This document shows, one piece after another, positions 1 to 8,587 of a DNA stretch of 14,077 nucleotides. How positions within the stretch are numbered: position 1 is the first letter of the stretch; every line of letters starts with the position of its first letter. The DNA is from Phoronis ovalis. Lineage: Eukaryota > Phoronida > Phoronidae. The stretch covers positions 2,625-16,701 of the forward strand of contig JAOXYB010016509.1 of assembly GCA_028565635.1 (NCBI GenBank), read 5' to 3'. Under the pieces are notes generated by a model that did not search any database, was not told the DNA's origin, and was given only the letters and a program-made list of their open reading frames with translations. A program made the position numbers and the translations under genes.

Positions 1-1877
1 AGTTCTCATCCTTTTACATAAATCTCCTGTCTGTTAGATGTGAGTGACATTGACAGAAAGATATTCCCCAGATCATAATATCACAACACATGATGATAAC
101 TGTCTACCGGTGTTTATAAAATTTTAACAACATTTTGGCAAGGTAGCCAGTAGAAGTGCGCACTCTGAATACCAAAAAAAGGAATCACGATTTTATATCC
201 ATAGCATAAATATTTTTTTTATATCCCAAGCATACTACATAATTTACAAAAGCGTAACTATCTAACAGCGTATATTTTGAGAAAGTGCTTTAGTATTTTC
301 ACATATCAGATGATGGCGTTGAGTTTTAAATGCAACAGATAGCCTAAGTTTCATTTAATAGTATGATGAAAATTCTCTATTTATAATTGTGACCATTTAT
401 AGCATATCGCATTTTTTACATTACAACGTAAAAAATATATGAATGAGATGAGAATGATCTGAAGGACTCAGAAAACTAACCAAATCGGAGCACTATGAAT
501 CATGTACCCAATAACAAACATCTATCATTATGAAAAAGATAAATCTATCAAAATTTAAAGACATTTTTATCGTTTCTCCTGACCACACATAATTTTTTAT
601 CCGCCGAAGTTTACTCATCTCAGCAGGCGTGAAACGATGCACTTGTTACAGTTTTAAATGATATGATGTTTTGGTAAAAATAGAAATAGATAGAATATTA
701 AGGGGGTCTTGTTTTCTGAAATTCTTAACAACATTATATCTGTTCAGGAAATGTTCCTTGTATGATCACGTACGTCCAAACCACTTCATTCATGGATAAC
801 TATCAGACAGCAGACATCAGGGAATTTCAATTAATAAATAAAATCGTACCGGGCGGTTATCGTATTGAATGGAGACAACAAAATAACATTTATGAATGAT
901 AAATAAGTCTCTTTTCATTATGATTTCAGGATGTTACTCACTGTGGCTTTATCATAAGCATTGTTTCATGAACTAAAGCATTTCTCTACTTGGGTTCATA
1001 TCGAATAATTGTGGTTACTGGGGTAAAAATATTTCTTCATATAAGTGGTTTAATCTCTTGTAAACTATTTTCATTAATTTAAAATGCAAATACGATTACA
1101 CAGTTGCAATATTTATTCATTATCCATGTTTGTATTGTTGTAAACATTTCTTTATTATCTATTTTTTAATCTTAAAAAAATTAAATCTAGTTCAAATTAG
1201 TTTTATGTACTAAACCCCATGATCATTTGTTTTCATTAGGATCAGATCGACCTTTACTAAATTTTTGATTGTATTTAGCACATGTAAAGTTCTATCGATT
1301 TCGGACTGTTGTGAAATAGTTAACATTTCATAGTGCTTATACACGACTTTCTACTTTATTAAGAAAATACACTTAGGTGCTTGAACATAGACTGGATGTT
1401 AAAGTCTATACACAAATCAAAAATCATGTCATGATCGAATGTTTTATTTCATAAGTCTTAGAAAAACTTAGCCAAATACACTCTCCTTAACGTTTCTGTC
1501 TAACTGAAGGTTTAATTAGCGAAAGAAAAAAAGCTTAACAATTTGAGATGGACTGTCATTTCTCTCATTCTCGCTTTATGATGTTAGTTTATCCTTAGTT
1601 TAATTTGTTCTTGTCAACGCTAAATAAAAAACCACTATGCTTTATTTAAGGAGGCGTACCACTATGCTTTATTTAAGGAGGTGTACCACTATGCTTTATT
1701 TAAGGAGGTGTACCAAAATAGTATACCTAGCCAATACCTAGTTGATTTTGAGTGTGTGCTTTAAGCTGGCAACGTTATTTTTACAAAGTTTCCTTCCAAA
1801 ACTGCAACACAAAATTGATGTTATTACATAATTCATCTCGTGTACTGGAACACCTAGGATACATTTAAGGCACTCAC
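1..1877 (-). other. Wnt5 intron 3, 5' part (open at the left edge)
   Basis: This is the beginning of the intron after coding exon 3, starting with GTGAGT at 1877-1872 on the minus strand. I looked for the next Wnt exon (the CHGVSGSC region and the cysteine-rich C-terminus) on the minus strand and saw nothing like it, so the intron is longer than 1.87 kb. It is AT-rich with no ORF worth calling. The only clear structure is the 27-bp minisatellite at 1632-1712. Confidence 0.8.
1632..1712. repeat. 27-bp minisatellite, three copies
   Basis: Three head-to-tail copies of a 27-bp unit begin at 1632, 1659 and 1686. Each starts CCACTATGCTTTATTTAAGG and ends in GAGG(C/T)GTA. Copies 2 and 3 are identical and copy 1 differs at one base (C for T). 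A partial CCA follows. Read on the minus (Wnt5) strand, each unit contains AATAAA. Confidence 0.95.
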
Positions 1878-2170
1878 CCTTCTTCCTGCTTCATTGTTGT
1901 GCAAATTCATAAGCATGCGTGCTAAGCCTCTTGAATGTCTAGGATGATTTTTCTCTTTTTCACGTGTATCAATAAAAACTTTTGCAAATCGGTAACCATA
2001 TTCGGTATTGTCACCACATCCCCCCCATATCCAATCTCTGTGAAGATTTTTTGGTCGCAAGGCACGACTACAACCACAATTTGAAAGAATTCCTTCTCGA
2101 CACGCTCTACTAACCGCATGGCTTACTCCTGCAGCGGATATCGCATGTGCAAAGGCGACTTCTTGACTTG
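1878..2170 (-). CDS. Wnt5: Wnt5 coding exon 3 (central Wnt domain; gene continues past the left edge)
   Basis: This 293-bp exon encodes residues 116-212. The acceptor is CTTTTTGCAG ending at 2171. The donor is AGG/GTGAGT with the exon's last base at 1878, phase 0. The sequence includes [44 protein letters not shown] and [13 protein letters not shown], all hallmark Wnt blocks. Cysteines 138, 146, 148 and 166 are present. The [17 protein letters not shown] segment also fits Wnt5. A run of seven G (in TGG-GGG-GGA) is intact and keeps the frame. The remainder, including the CHGVSGSC block with the palmitoleoylated serine and the cysteine-rich C-terminus, is not in the window. Wnt5 is secreted and signals mainly through Frizzled with ROR or RYK co-receptors in the non-canonical pathway. 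Confidence 0.97.
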
Positions 2171-2900
2171 CTGCAAAAAGAAAAGCAGTTTATATAAAAT
2201 TAGTTGAGAAAAAACAAAGGACTTATGAGATGGAGCGCAGTTGCGAAAATAAAAACTTCTGAAAATTTATTAAGGAAATATATTTCTGATGCCATAAGAA
2301 ATTGGCTTACAGTCTGGTACTTTTTAATAAGTTTAAAATACATGTATACCTATGAGATATATAGGTTACCGTATTCTCAAAAGTTTAAAATGATAAGCAT
2401 TTGTATCATCTTATTTTAGTGGATAAAGGTTCGGGTTAAATCAAAATGCATTCCTTCCAAGTGTCAGAAATATCGGTATGCGAACATGTCGCAATTTTAA
2501 TTTAATTATTATTTATTTTTGCCCCTGGCAAGAAAGTAACGTCACGTTTGTTACCGACTGTATTCAAGCAAAATAATGTAATGTGTATTCTAATTTAAAG
2601 TTTTATTGGCTTCAACTTTTATTATAGTTGACCTAACCTTATTCAACCCAGTACGCAAACAAATCTACATAACTTTAATACAAATTATTATTTATATAAT
2701 TTGAGAGGTTTTTATTGCCGAATACCTAAGTTATGCTAGATACGTTCGGAACTTCGTGTTCTGTTGCCCTAAGGTAAATTGAGTACCCTCGTGCATTGTA
2801 TTGGTCATACTATTGTACAGTTGCACATTTTATGTTACAGATTATAATTTCGTTATGTCTATTCTAGTACTGTCTGAATTTCTTGTTCTTATAAACAAAA

Positions 2901-2930
2901 AAAACACACAAAAACACACAAAAACACATA
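2901..2930. repeat. 10-bp A/C-rich tandem repeat, three copies
   Basis: Three copies of AAAACACACA, the last with one change (AAAACACATA), follow a short A run within Wnt5 intron 2. This is a simple-sequence repeat of low significance. Confidence 0.9.
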
Positions 2931-3614
2931 TGTATAACTGTATACATAAAACGATTATAGTTCTTTTTATAAATATATGTAAAAGGACTCTATTTTATCT
3001 ACGACATTTGCCAGTTACAATAGCGAAGCGTCCTTCGTGTTTCTTTCCAAACTATTATGGAGTTTAAGTATTTATCACCTGTTGCTGCACTTCTTGTGTG
3101 ATACTCAATTAGACATGCCATACACATAATCCGTATTTTCCTAGTCTGCAAGACTCGTGATCACGTGTGATTGATAGCAAAAAAGAAAGTTTCGATTTTC
3201 CAAACTGCTAATTAAAGTAAGTAATTATCCAGATATTATTATTAGGGTTAGTGGCAAAGTTGACGCTATAATACACATACATGTTTAGCGATTTAAAAAA
3301 AAACAGGCACAGAATAAACCAAAATACCGAACACAATTTTTTGGAGTCAAAACAACACAAGTGGAATATCATTTTAATCGCATAACCCAGAAATCCTATA
3401 TAAAACTGTGGGGGTCTGGGTGAAATGAGGGACAAAACATAAAAGATGAAACTCAACGGTTTATCTGTTATCATCACCTTTACAAACCTGGGGAGTACAA
3501 AATGATTACAAAAGACCACCATGATCTTTTAAACTGTTAACAAATACCTCCAGGGAAAAATGTTAGTAGTAACCCAGCTCTCTAGTCATAATGAGATATC
3601 CGTGTAAACTGAAC

Positions 3615-3631
3615 GTTGGGATTATCCCAAC
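3615..3631. other. 17-bp perfect palindrome with K50 homeodomain-like core
   Basis: GTTGGGAT-T-ATCCCAAC is a perfect inverted repeat with one central base. On the minus strand it contains TAATCC, the binding core of Otx/Pitx/Goosecoid-type homeodomains. It lies within Wnt5 intron 2 and may be a dimer binding site or chance. Confidence 0.35.
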
Positions 3632-4196
3632 AATGGTTTTACCTGTATGCATTGGAATATTTAGTGCGTTACCTTCAGGGCATGTGCGTAACCGATGATT
3701 ACATTTCATGGTGTCTAATTGCCTTTTCTGGTGTTTTTTGTAAAACTGTGTTCTTGTTATGATTACAATTGTACACAACAGAGAATAAAAGAACATGTCC
3801 TTAAAGCTTTAAAAATATGTAGTAAACAGTTTTGCATAAACTGTCCTTCATTAATTGCACCCATGGATCCTTGATAGCAGGTTGTGGGTTCGTTGTTTAT
3901 CTTTTTAATACCATGTCGCATACACTTACTAGTAAAACATATAAACCATGACCATCAGTTTATGAGTTCAATAAACATTTATTATTTCTGAGTGCAGCCA
4001 AATAAAAAACCACATATGACATATAGCTCAATTGCAAACGAACTGTTGGTGCGGAGATGTATACAGAGTATAATTAATAGCCTTAAAACCTTAAATTTCC
4101 GGAAAGGAATTTTTAATACGAGTAAGAATAAGGATTAATTAACGCTAATTAAAAATTCAAAGTTCATCTTTGCTGTAGGAAATTCCTCTATTCAGA

Positions 4197-4276
4197 ATAT
4201 AACATTTTAAATACAATTAATTAATAATTTAATATTGTATATATAGAATGCTATATAGGTCACTACAATATAGTGA
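4197..4276. other. Two adjacent AT-rich hairpins in Wnt5 intron 2
   Basis: Arms 4197-4217 and 4234-4256 pair over most of their length with a short gap (perfect inner stem ATACAAT/ATTGTAT), giving a hairpin of about 60 nt with a 16-base loop. A second hairpin follows directly: TCACTA (4260-4265) with TAGTGA (4271-4276). The almost pure A/T composition makes chance pairing likely. Confidence 0.3.
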
Positions 4277-5163
4277 ATCTTCCTCCAAAATTACTATCAA
4301 AAATAATCTGAGTTTCAAAAGAATGATTATTTTACATATATATCATATTAAAAAATATAGTATCGAAAGCATTACAACATTCAAACACTGATTTTTTTCT
4401 ATAGAGAAAATAACCGCATTGTTAAGTTAAACTTGGTGCGTTTCGAATTTTGAGTATAGATCCATAATATGACAGAAAATGCGCCTGTAATCGTTTCTCT
4501 CTCAGCGAAATATTATCTAGCATGCAATGTTATATTTTATTACAAGCACGTGCTGAAATACGAACTATTTCGAAAACAAACTTTCCATTGTTATGAGAAA
4601 TTATATCATCGGCAGTACTTGGAGTTAACAAGATTTCCAGTTGAAATATGATAAGTGATCTTCCCACGGTTTAAGTTTGATATTTAGCTTAACAATCACT
4701 TCATTTCACTAGCTATTCAAAGCCAGCGATGCCTAAAATGTTGCCAAATAAATAACTAAAATGTTTATTTGACCAAAAATATTGCTATGCTTTGGAGTTC
4801 ATTCTTCCAATTAATTAGACAGGGTAACAACGAATGGTCACGAATAGTTAAACTATTAATACACTAGTACTATTACATAATTTTGCAATGCACATCAATA
4901 GATTTTTAACATGGAGGGATTCTATTTAACCCCCTAATTCTGAACTCTTGTTTGATTTCTATGCATTAGGAATTTGCAGGGAAATAAATGCTGGAGACAA
5001 CATTACCAATATAAATGAAAATACTAATATAACTTTATATTTTGGTTTGGAAGTTACGTTGAAAAATCAGATGGAATATTTTCTACAAAATTAGTATTTT
5101 GGAATGTGTAAATTAATATGTTTCTGACGAAACAGTATTATAAAGCCATAGATTATATTCTAG

Positions 5164-5279
5164 CTGCACAAATACAATCTAAATAGATACATCCGTTAGT
5201 TTTCCGTACATCCCACCCAACGTCGTTAGATGAGAAGGTAAGGAACACCAACGGATGGATTTATTCAGACTGCACAAAT
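5164..5279. mobile_element. Foldback (MITE-like) element with flanking 10-bp direct repeats
   Basis: The arms 5178-5197 and 5250-5269 are inverted repeats matching at 17 of 20 positions, with a perfect inner core CATCCGTT / AACGGATG. Pairing continues inward at 7 of 10 positions (5198-5207 with 5240-5249), leaving a loop of 32 bases. The 10-mer CTGCACAAAT occurs at 5164-5173 and again at 5270-5279, directly abutting the right arm and four bases from the left arm. This looks like a tiny non-autonomous foldback element with a target-site duplication. A pre-microRNA-like hairpin is an alternative. There is no coding content. Confidence 0.5.
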
Positions 5280-5724
5280 TGCGTCCTACAGTAGCGGAAC
5301 GGTAGTGTATCAGCAGTCCTCTCCTGGGAACGCCCTGCTCATTGCAGTAATAAGCATGTGAATATGTTTCCCTTCAAAACAGTATTATTTTCACTAAATA
5401 CCACCAATTGTGATTTTACACGCCTGTAGGACAATTGATACAGTGCAGTTGGTTCCAAAATGGCGCTGAAGAGCCTATCGATTTCCCTAATTAACCATAG
5501 TTATGAATTTTTACATGTTTGTGGCAAGTACAAACCATGTGAAAGTCATAACATAAGTCTCACTTAATTCCTCTTGCAACGCATTATAAAATTTTGTATT
5601 TTTTCTTGCAAAAGTGTTGCTTACTATAGGTGTGTAAGGACCATCTTTAAGTACAAGCTAATGAGAACTATTATCTCTCTGACATGTAGATTGATTTAGC
5701 ACACACAAGTGTATGAAGAAACGC

Positions 5725-5804
5725 ATAGTTTCTCGAATCGAAAAAAAACACCCGTTATTAATCAATAGTTTCTCGAATCGAAAAAAACACACATATTAAT
5801 TAAA
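5725..5804. repeat. 40-bp tandem duplication
   Basis: Two adjacent 40-bp units begin at 5725 and 5765. Both start ATAGTTTCTCGAATCGAAAA and continue into an A run, ACAC and a TATTAAT-like end. The first half is essentially identical and the second half has diverged, with a one-base difference in the A run. Confidence 0.85.
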
Positions 5805-6483
5805 TTTTGAGGAAATTATATTTTCGTTTTTAAATTTAAAATAATTGTGGCGGGTGCCCGACTGTCTAACCATAGTAATGTTTTGGTTATTAATTAACGA
5901 TAATTTCCTTGTAAAAATTTTAAATTGCTTGTCCACATTGAAAATGAATAAAGAATTTCTTACGCGCAATATTTCATTTTAAAACTGTTGTCCGGAGCAT
6001 TGTATGACCACTGCTTATCGTTTCTTGGGTCTACATACTGTACACAATAATCCACATATTATCAGCGGTTTATATAATAATACCAATAAAAAATATGCAA
6101 ACAACGTAACCACTGTTATATGCATGCCTTTTTATTGCAGCTGAGAAACTATACCTTTGTGGATTGGGTGTGGTATGCTGAATGTATAGGCACTTATCCA
6201 CGAGTAAGATCATTCAACACAGTCTTGTGTCCCAGATCACATGAGATTAACCTCCCGATTAACCCTGGGAATTTACCAACAGAGTCAGTGACAAATTTGC
6301 AGTTGATCATTACTTTTGATGAGAAGTAGGCTTAACATTGAAGACTCTCGACTGTATTAGGAGGTACACTTAGCTGTTACATAAACTTCTGTCAGGACAT
6401 AGTTTGCTAGAGATGTATTTATATGGTAATCATAAAGTTTCGAGTAACAAACAAATATATTGAAATAATTTATCTTTTCCAGG

Positions 6484-6509
6484 TGTAAAAAATGAGGTGA
6501 TTTTTTACA
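6484..6509. other. Perfect 10-bp hairpin in Wnt5 intron 2
   Basis: TGTAAAAAAT (6484-6493) and ATTTTTTACA (6500-6509) form a perfect inverted repeat around a six-base loop. It lies 60 bp from the decayed exon-2 copy. It is AT-rich, and no function is evident. Confidence 0.5.
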
Positions 6510-6571
6510 ATCAAGCGATGGATTAACCCTGTTAATTTAGCTTAATTGTGTTAACCCACGGTTGCATGCCG

Positions 6572-6668
6572 TACTTTTCCAGACACATTATGCAATTTGG
6601 AGAACAGTTATTCGATGAATGACTGCAATTGAGCATTCAGACGATAGCATTAAAGAAATATCTCGAAT
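6572..6668 (-). pseudogene. Decayed partial copy of Wnt5 coding exon 2
   Basis: Four blocks match exon 2 in the same order, strand and approximate spacing. Block 6572-6591 matches exon positions 6815-6834 at 19 of 20 bases (TACTTTTCCA, one mismatch, ACACATTAT). TGCAATT at 6591-6597 matches 6850-6856. Block 6622-6638 (ACTGCAATTGAGCATTC) matches 6874-6889 with one substitution and one indel. TCTCGAA at 6661 matches 6911. Offsets are 243, 259, 252 and 250 bp. The copy has lost its donor site, carries indels and has stops in the relevant frames, so it cannot encode a Wnt segment. It most likely derives from a local duplication of exon 2. Confidence 0.65.
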
Positions 6669-6804
6669 AAAACAACAGTTGTTTATTTCTCTCTGACCTT
6701 CCCTTGTGATTATATGGCGTTGGTCGAGGCTCATTTGGGAACTCGTTATTCTAATATCAAACTATAAATTCACGCAAGTGATGAGAATCAAAAATCAAAC
6801 TTAC

Positions 6805-7061
6805 CAATATCCAATACTTTTCCAAACACATTATTTTCGTCGACTGTTGTGCAATTCCACCTTCTATATCGAAACTGCCATTGGCATTCCCTTATTCCTA
6901 ATTCTGCTCCTCTCGAAACACTGGCCATGTGATCCTGATATCTCGTGCATATTTTCTGCTGCTGAGGCGAGAGTCCTTTAAGTTGAGTGCACATGGGTTG
7001 TGCACCTAAAATATATACCTGTTGATTTTTCCAATAGTCTAGACCTTGTACACCTAAATTC
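6805..7061 (-). CDS. Wnt5: Wnt5 coding exon 2 (N-terminal part of Wnt domain)
   Basis: This 257-bp exon encodes residues 30-114, plus part of residues 29 and 115. It begins after a strong acceptor (TTTTCTGCAG, ending at 7062) and ends at the donor GTAAGT-like site at 6804. Phases are 2 at the start and 1 at the end. The encoded stretch [20 protein letters not shown] is diagnostic of the Wnt5 subfamily. It is followed by [23 protein letters not shown] and [10 protein letters not shown]. Conserved cysteines are residues 53, 67, 88 and 99. Asn98 lies in an N-C-T sequon that matches the conserved Wnt N-glycosylation site. In the family this region is part of the helical N-terminal domain that bears the lipid-carrying hairpin. 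A decayed partial copy of this exon lies about 240 bp downstream in the gene sense. Confidence 0.97.
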
Positions 7062-8233
7062 CTGCAGAAAATTGAAAATAGTAAATAATAACACAATTCT
7101 ACACAAATCACAAGTAATCTGCTGTTGTGGCTTTGTATATTTCGCGCGAAACATCTGGATAATCTCGAAGGTATCATTCTTGGTGCACGGTCGCATTTCA
7201 TTCAATCCTCGTTGCTAGTCTAATTATTTACTGCAGTTCTTCATTTTGTGTACCTGCTCAATAACCTGCCAACGGCAAAATGGCAGCTAGAAAGGATTCT
7301 GGATACACAAACAGACAGAAACCGCTACCGAAAAGCGTTTGTTCGTTCCTGTCAGATGAATTACAGAACATTAATATCACTTTAGTGGTTTCTCAATAAA
7401 ATATCTCTTAAAAGGATTACTTTCACATCTGCTTAAAAAGCAGTAGAAATTAGCAAAAGGTAAAACGTACATTTACAATTTGTTAAAGGTCACTCGTTAA
7501 TTTTGTATTTAAGCTGGGGGCAATATTTAAATAAATATAAACTAACAAACATGTGATACTTCGCTAAGCAAACATGCTTTAATCAGCTGTTTGTCAGTTA
7601 GTGCCAGAATTTTTACAATAAAAAATCGTGAAAAAAATTGAATAACAATTACGTCATAGGAACAAAGCATTTTAATACATCGAAATATGTAGCAAAAAAT
7701 GCTATTATTTCGATTAAAGAATTTAAATGCCATTTGCAGTCAATCGATAAATGTTCTATTCGGCACTGTTAAAGAAAGTTTTAAAAATGCGTTTGAATTG
7801 CAAGGACTAACTTAGCACCAAGTAATACATCCTATTAAAGACGGTGACCACTGACGGTGATAAGTAATATAATTACATACCTAGGCTTTTTTGTTACTAT
7901 TGTCAAGAAACATAAATTAAACATAAAGAAATTAACCAGACGAAACTGATAAATAGAACTTTGTGCACACAGTTAAGGTCTGAAAATAGAGCTATGCACA
8001 AACAATGGCAACCCACCAACTATATAAATTGGTTGACGGGAATCAAGTGGTAGCGCATAAATTTCGGGCGCTACATACATTTTTTTTTTCAGAAAGAATC
8101 AATTAAAGTGACGAAACTAATGATGCGGATATGTTGTGAATTACGGACATATGTTTTTTGACAGTAATATATTTCGCCACCAATTAGTACAAACTTATTG
8201 TACAATGAAAAATTACTTAATAATGTCACTTAC
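7062..8233 (-). other. Wnt5 intron 1 (1.2 kb)
   Basis: This phase-2 intron separates the signal-peptide exon from exon 2. The donor is GTAAGT (8233-8228) and the acceptor TTTTCTGCAG (ending 7062). The splice is supported by the DTIWW/NLG junction it produces. Apart from a GC-rich hairpin followed by a T run near 8050-8089, I see no gene or repeat in it. Confidence 0.85.
8050..8089 (+). other. GC-rich hairpin followed by a T run in Wnt5 intron 1
   Basis: GTAGCGC (8050-8056) pairs perfectly with GCGCTAC (8068-8074) across an 11-base loop, followed after five bases by a run of ten T. The preceding AAGTGGTAGCGC resembles the D-arm/box A of a tRNA. This could be a fragment of a tRNA-derived SINE, but there is no box B and no full tRNA fold. 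Confidence 0.25.
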
Positions 8234-8319
8234 CACCATATTGTGTCAAGGCCATGTGTTGAAATAATTTGTAGTAAAAACGTCATTAAAGAGATTAAGG
8301 GTTTCCATACCCAAGCCAT
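8234..8319 (-). CDS. Wnt5: Wnt5 coding exon 1 (start codon and signal peptide)
   Basis: This exon encodes the first 28 residues of a secreted Wnt5 ligand. The ATG (8319-8317) sits in a textbook Kozak context, GCCGCCATGG, and an in-frame TAA at 8334-8332 rules out an upstream extension. The peptide begins MAWVWKPLISLMTFLLQIIS, a short N-terminus followed by a hydrophobic core typical of a signal peptide; cleavage is likely near residues 21-23. The exon ends in phase 2 at a strong donor (GTG, then GTAAGT at 8233-8228). Joining it to exon 2 makes a split Trp codon and the sequence DTIWWNLG, which resembles the mature N-terminus of vertebrate Wnt5 proteins. This signal peptide is out of frame with a longer overlapping ORF (8443-8246) and could easily be missed. 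The 5' UTR start is unknown. Confidence 0.88.
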
Positions 8320-8450
8320 GGCGGCTATTAATTATAATCCTCTGAGAATCTTCTTTAAAATCCGTTTGCCAATTTGAAATTCTTTGTATGTTATCACTAC
8401 AAAAGATCCAAAAGAAAAATGGTAACAGTTTGATTCGAAGCATTACCCAT
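8246..8450 (-). other. Two upstream ORFs in the Wnt5 leader region
   Basis: The first uORF starts at 8450 in a strong context (ACCATGG) and runs 17 codons to a stop at 8399-8397. The second starts at 8443 and runs 65 codons to 8246, overlapping the Wnt5 start codon out of frame and ending before the exon-1 donor. Both could reduce Wnt5 translation if transcription starts upstream. However, a good-looking acceptor (CTTTTGGATCTTTTGTAG ending at 8397) could start the exon at 8396 and exclude both. The peptides match nothing I know. Confidence 0.3.
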
Positions 8451-8521
8451 GGTGTATTTTGATATCCTTTCGTTACGGTCTAGAGATAGTGAGCATCGCG
8501 GTTTGTTCCATATGCTTTCCA

Positions 8522-8587
8522 ATGATTGACTGCAACAGCTTTTCCGCGGTATGATTGACAAGTGGTAATATCTGTTTTATGATTGGC
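8522..8587 (-). promoter_or_regulatory. Three spaced TGATTG motifs upstream of Wnt5 (PBX/PREP-like and NF-Y)
   Basis: Near-identical 9-mers lie at 8522 (ATGATTGAC), 8551 (ATGATTGAC) and 8579 (ATGATTGGC), spaced 29 and 28 bp. The first two are one mismatch from the PBX-PREP/MEIS consensus TGATTGACAG. The third gives AGCCAATCA on the minus strand, a good NF-Y CCAAT box. They lie about 200-270 bp upstream of the Wnt5 ATG, a typical proximal promoter distance. Confidence 0.4.

Larger units (their letters stand above)
2171..6804 (-). other. Wnt5 intron 2 (4.6 kb)
   Basis: This intron, phase 1, lies between coding exons 2 and 3, with GTAAG donor at 6804-6800 and TTTTTGCAG acceptor ending at 2171. 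The open frames inside it (for example 3208-3522 and 3563-3796 on minus, 2801-3067 and 6120-6329 on plus) have no recognisable domains and an AT-driven composition. Contents I can support are a decayed exon-2 copy, a foldback element with flanking direct repeats, a 40-bp tandem duplication, a short A/C repeat and several hairpins, listed separately. Confidence 0.85.

Noticed and set aside
1922-2119. Minus-strand ORF of 65 codons in exon 3
   Set aside because: It is a different frame of Wnt5 exon 3 with no family similarity.
3242-3252. TTAGGGTTAG, telomere-like
   Set aside because: Less than two units; not evidence of an interstitial telomeric array.
3208-3522. Minus-strand 104-codon ORF in intron 2
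   Set aside because: Its residue mix (F, I, Y, N rich) is what random AT-rich DNA gives; there is no domain and no splice context.
5292-5302. Box A-like TAGCGGAACGG, possible tRNA or SINE promoter
   Set aside because: No box B at a suitable distance and no cloverleaf; GGTTCCAAAAT near 5450 is too far and mismatched.
6706-6981. Plus-strand 91-codon ORF
   Set aside because: It is the antisense shadow of Wnt5 exon 2.
7000-7218. Plus- and minus-strand ORFs around the exon-2 acceptor
   Set aside because: They are read-through of the intron into exon 2 or shadows of it; the CTGCAG acceptor at 7062 defines the true exon edge.
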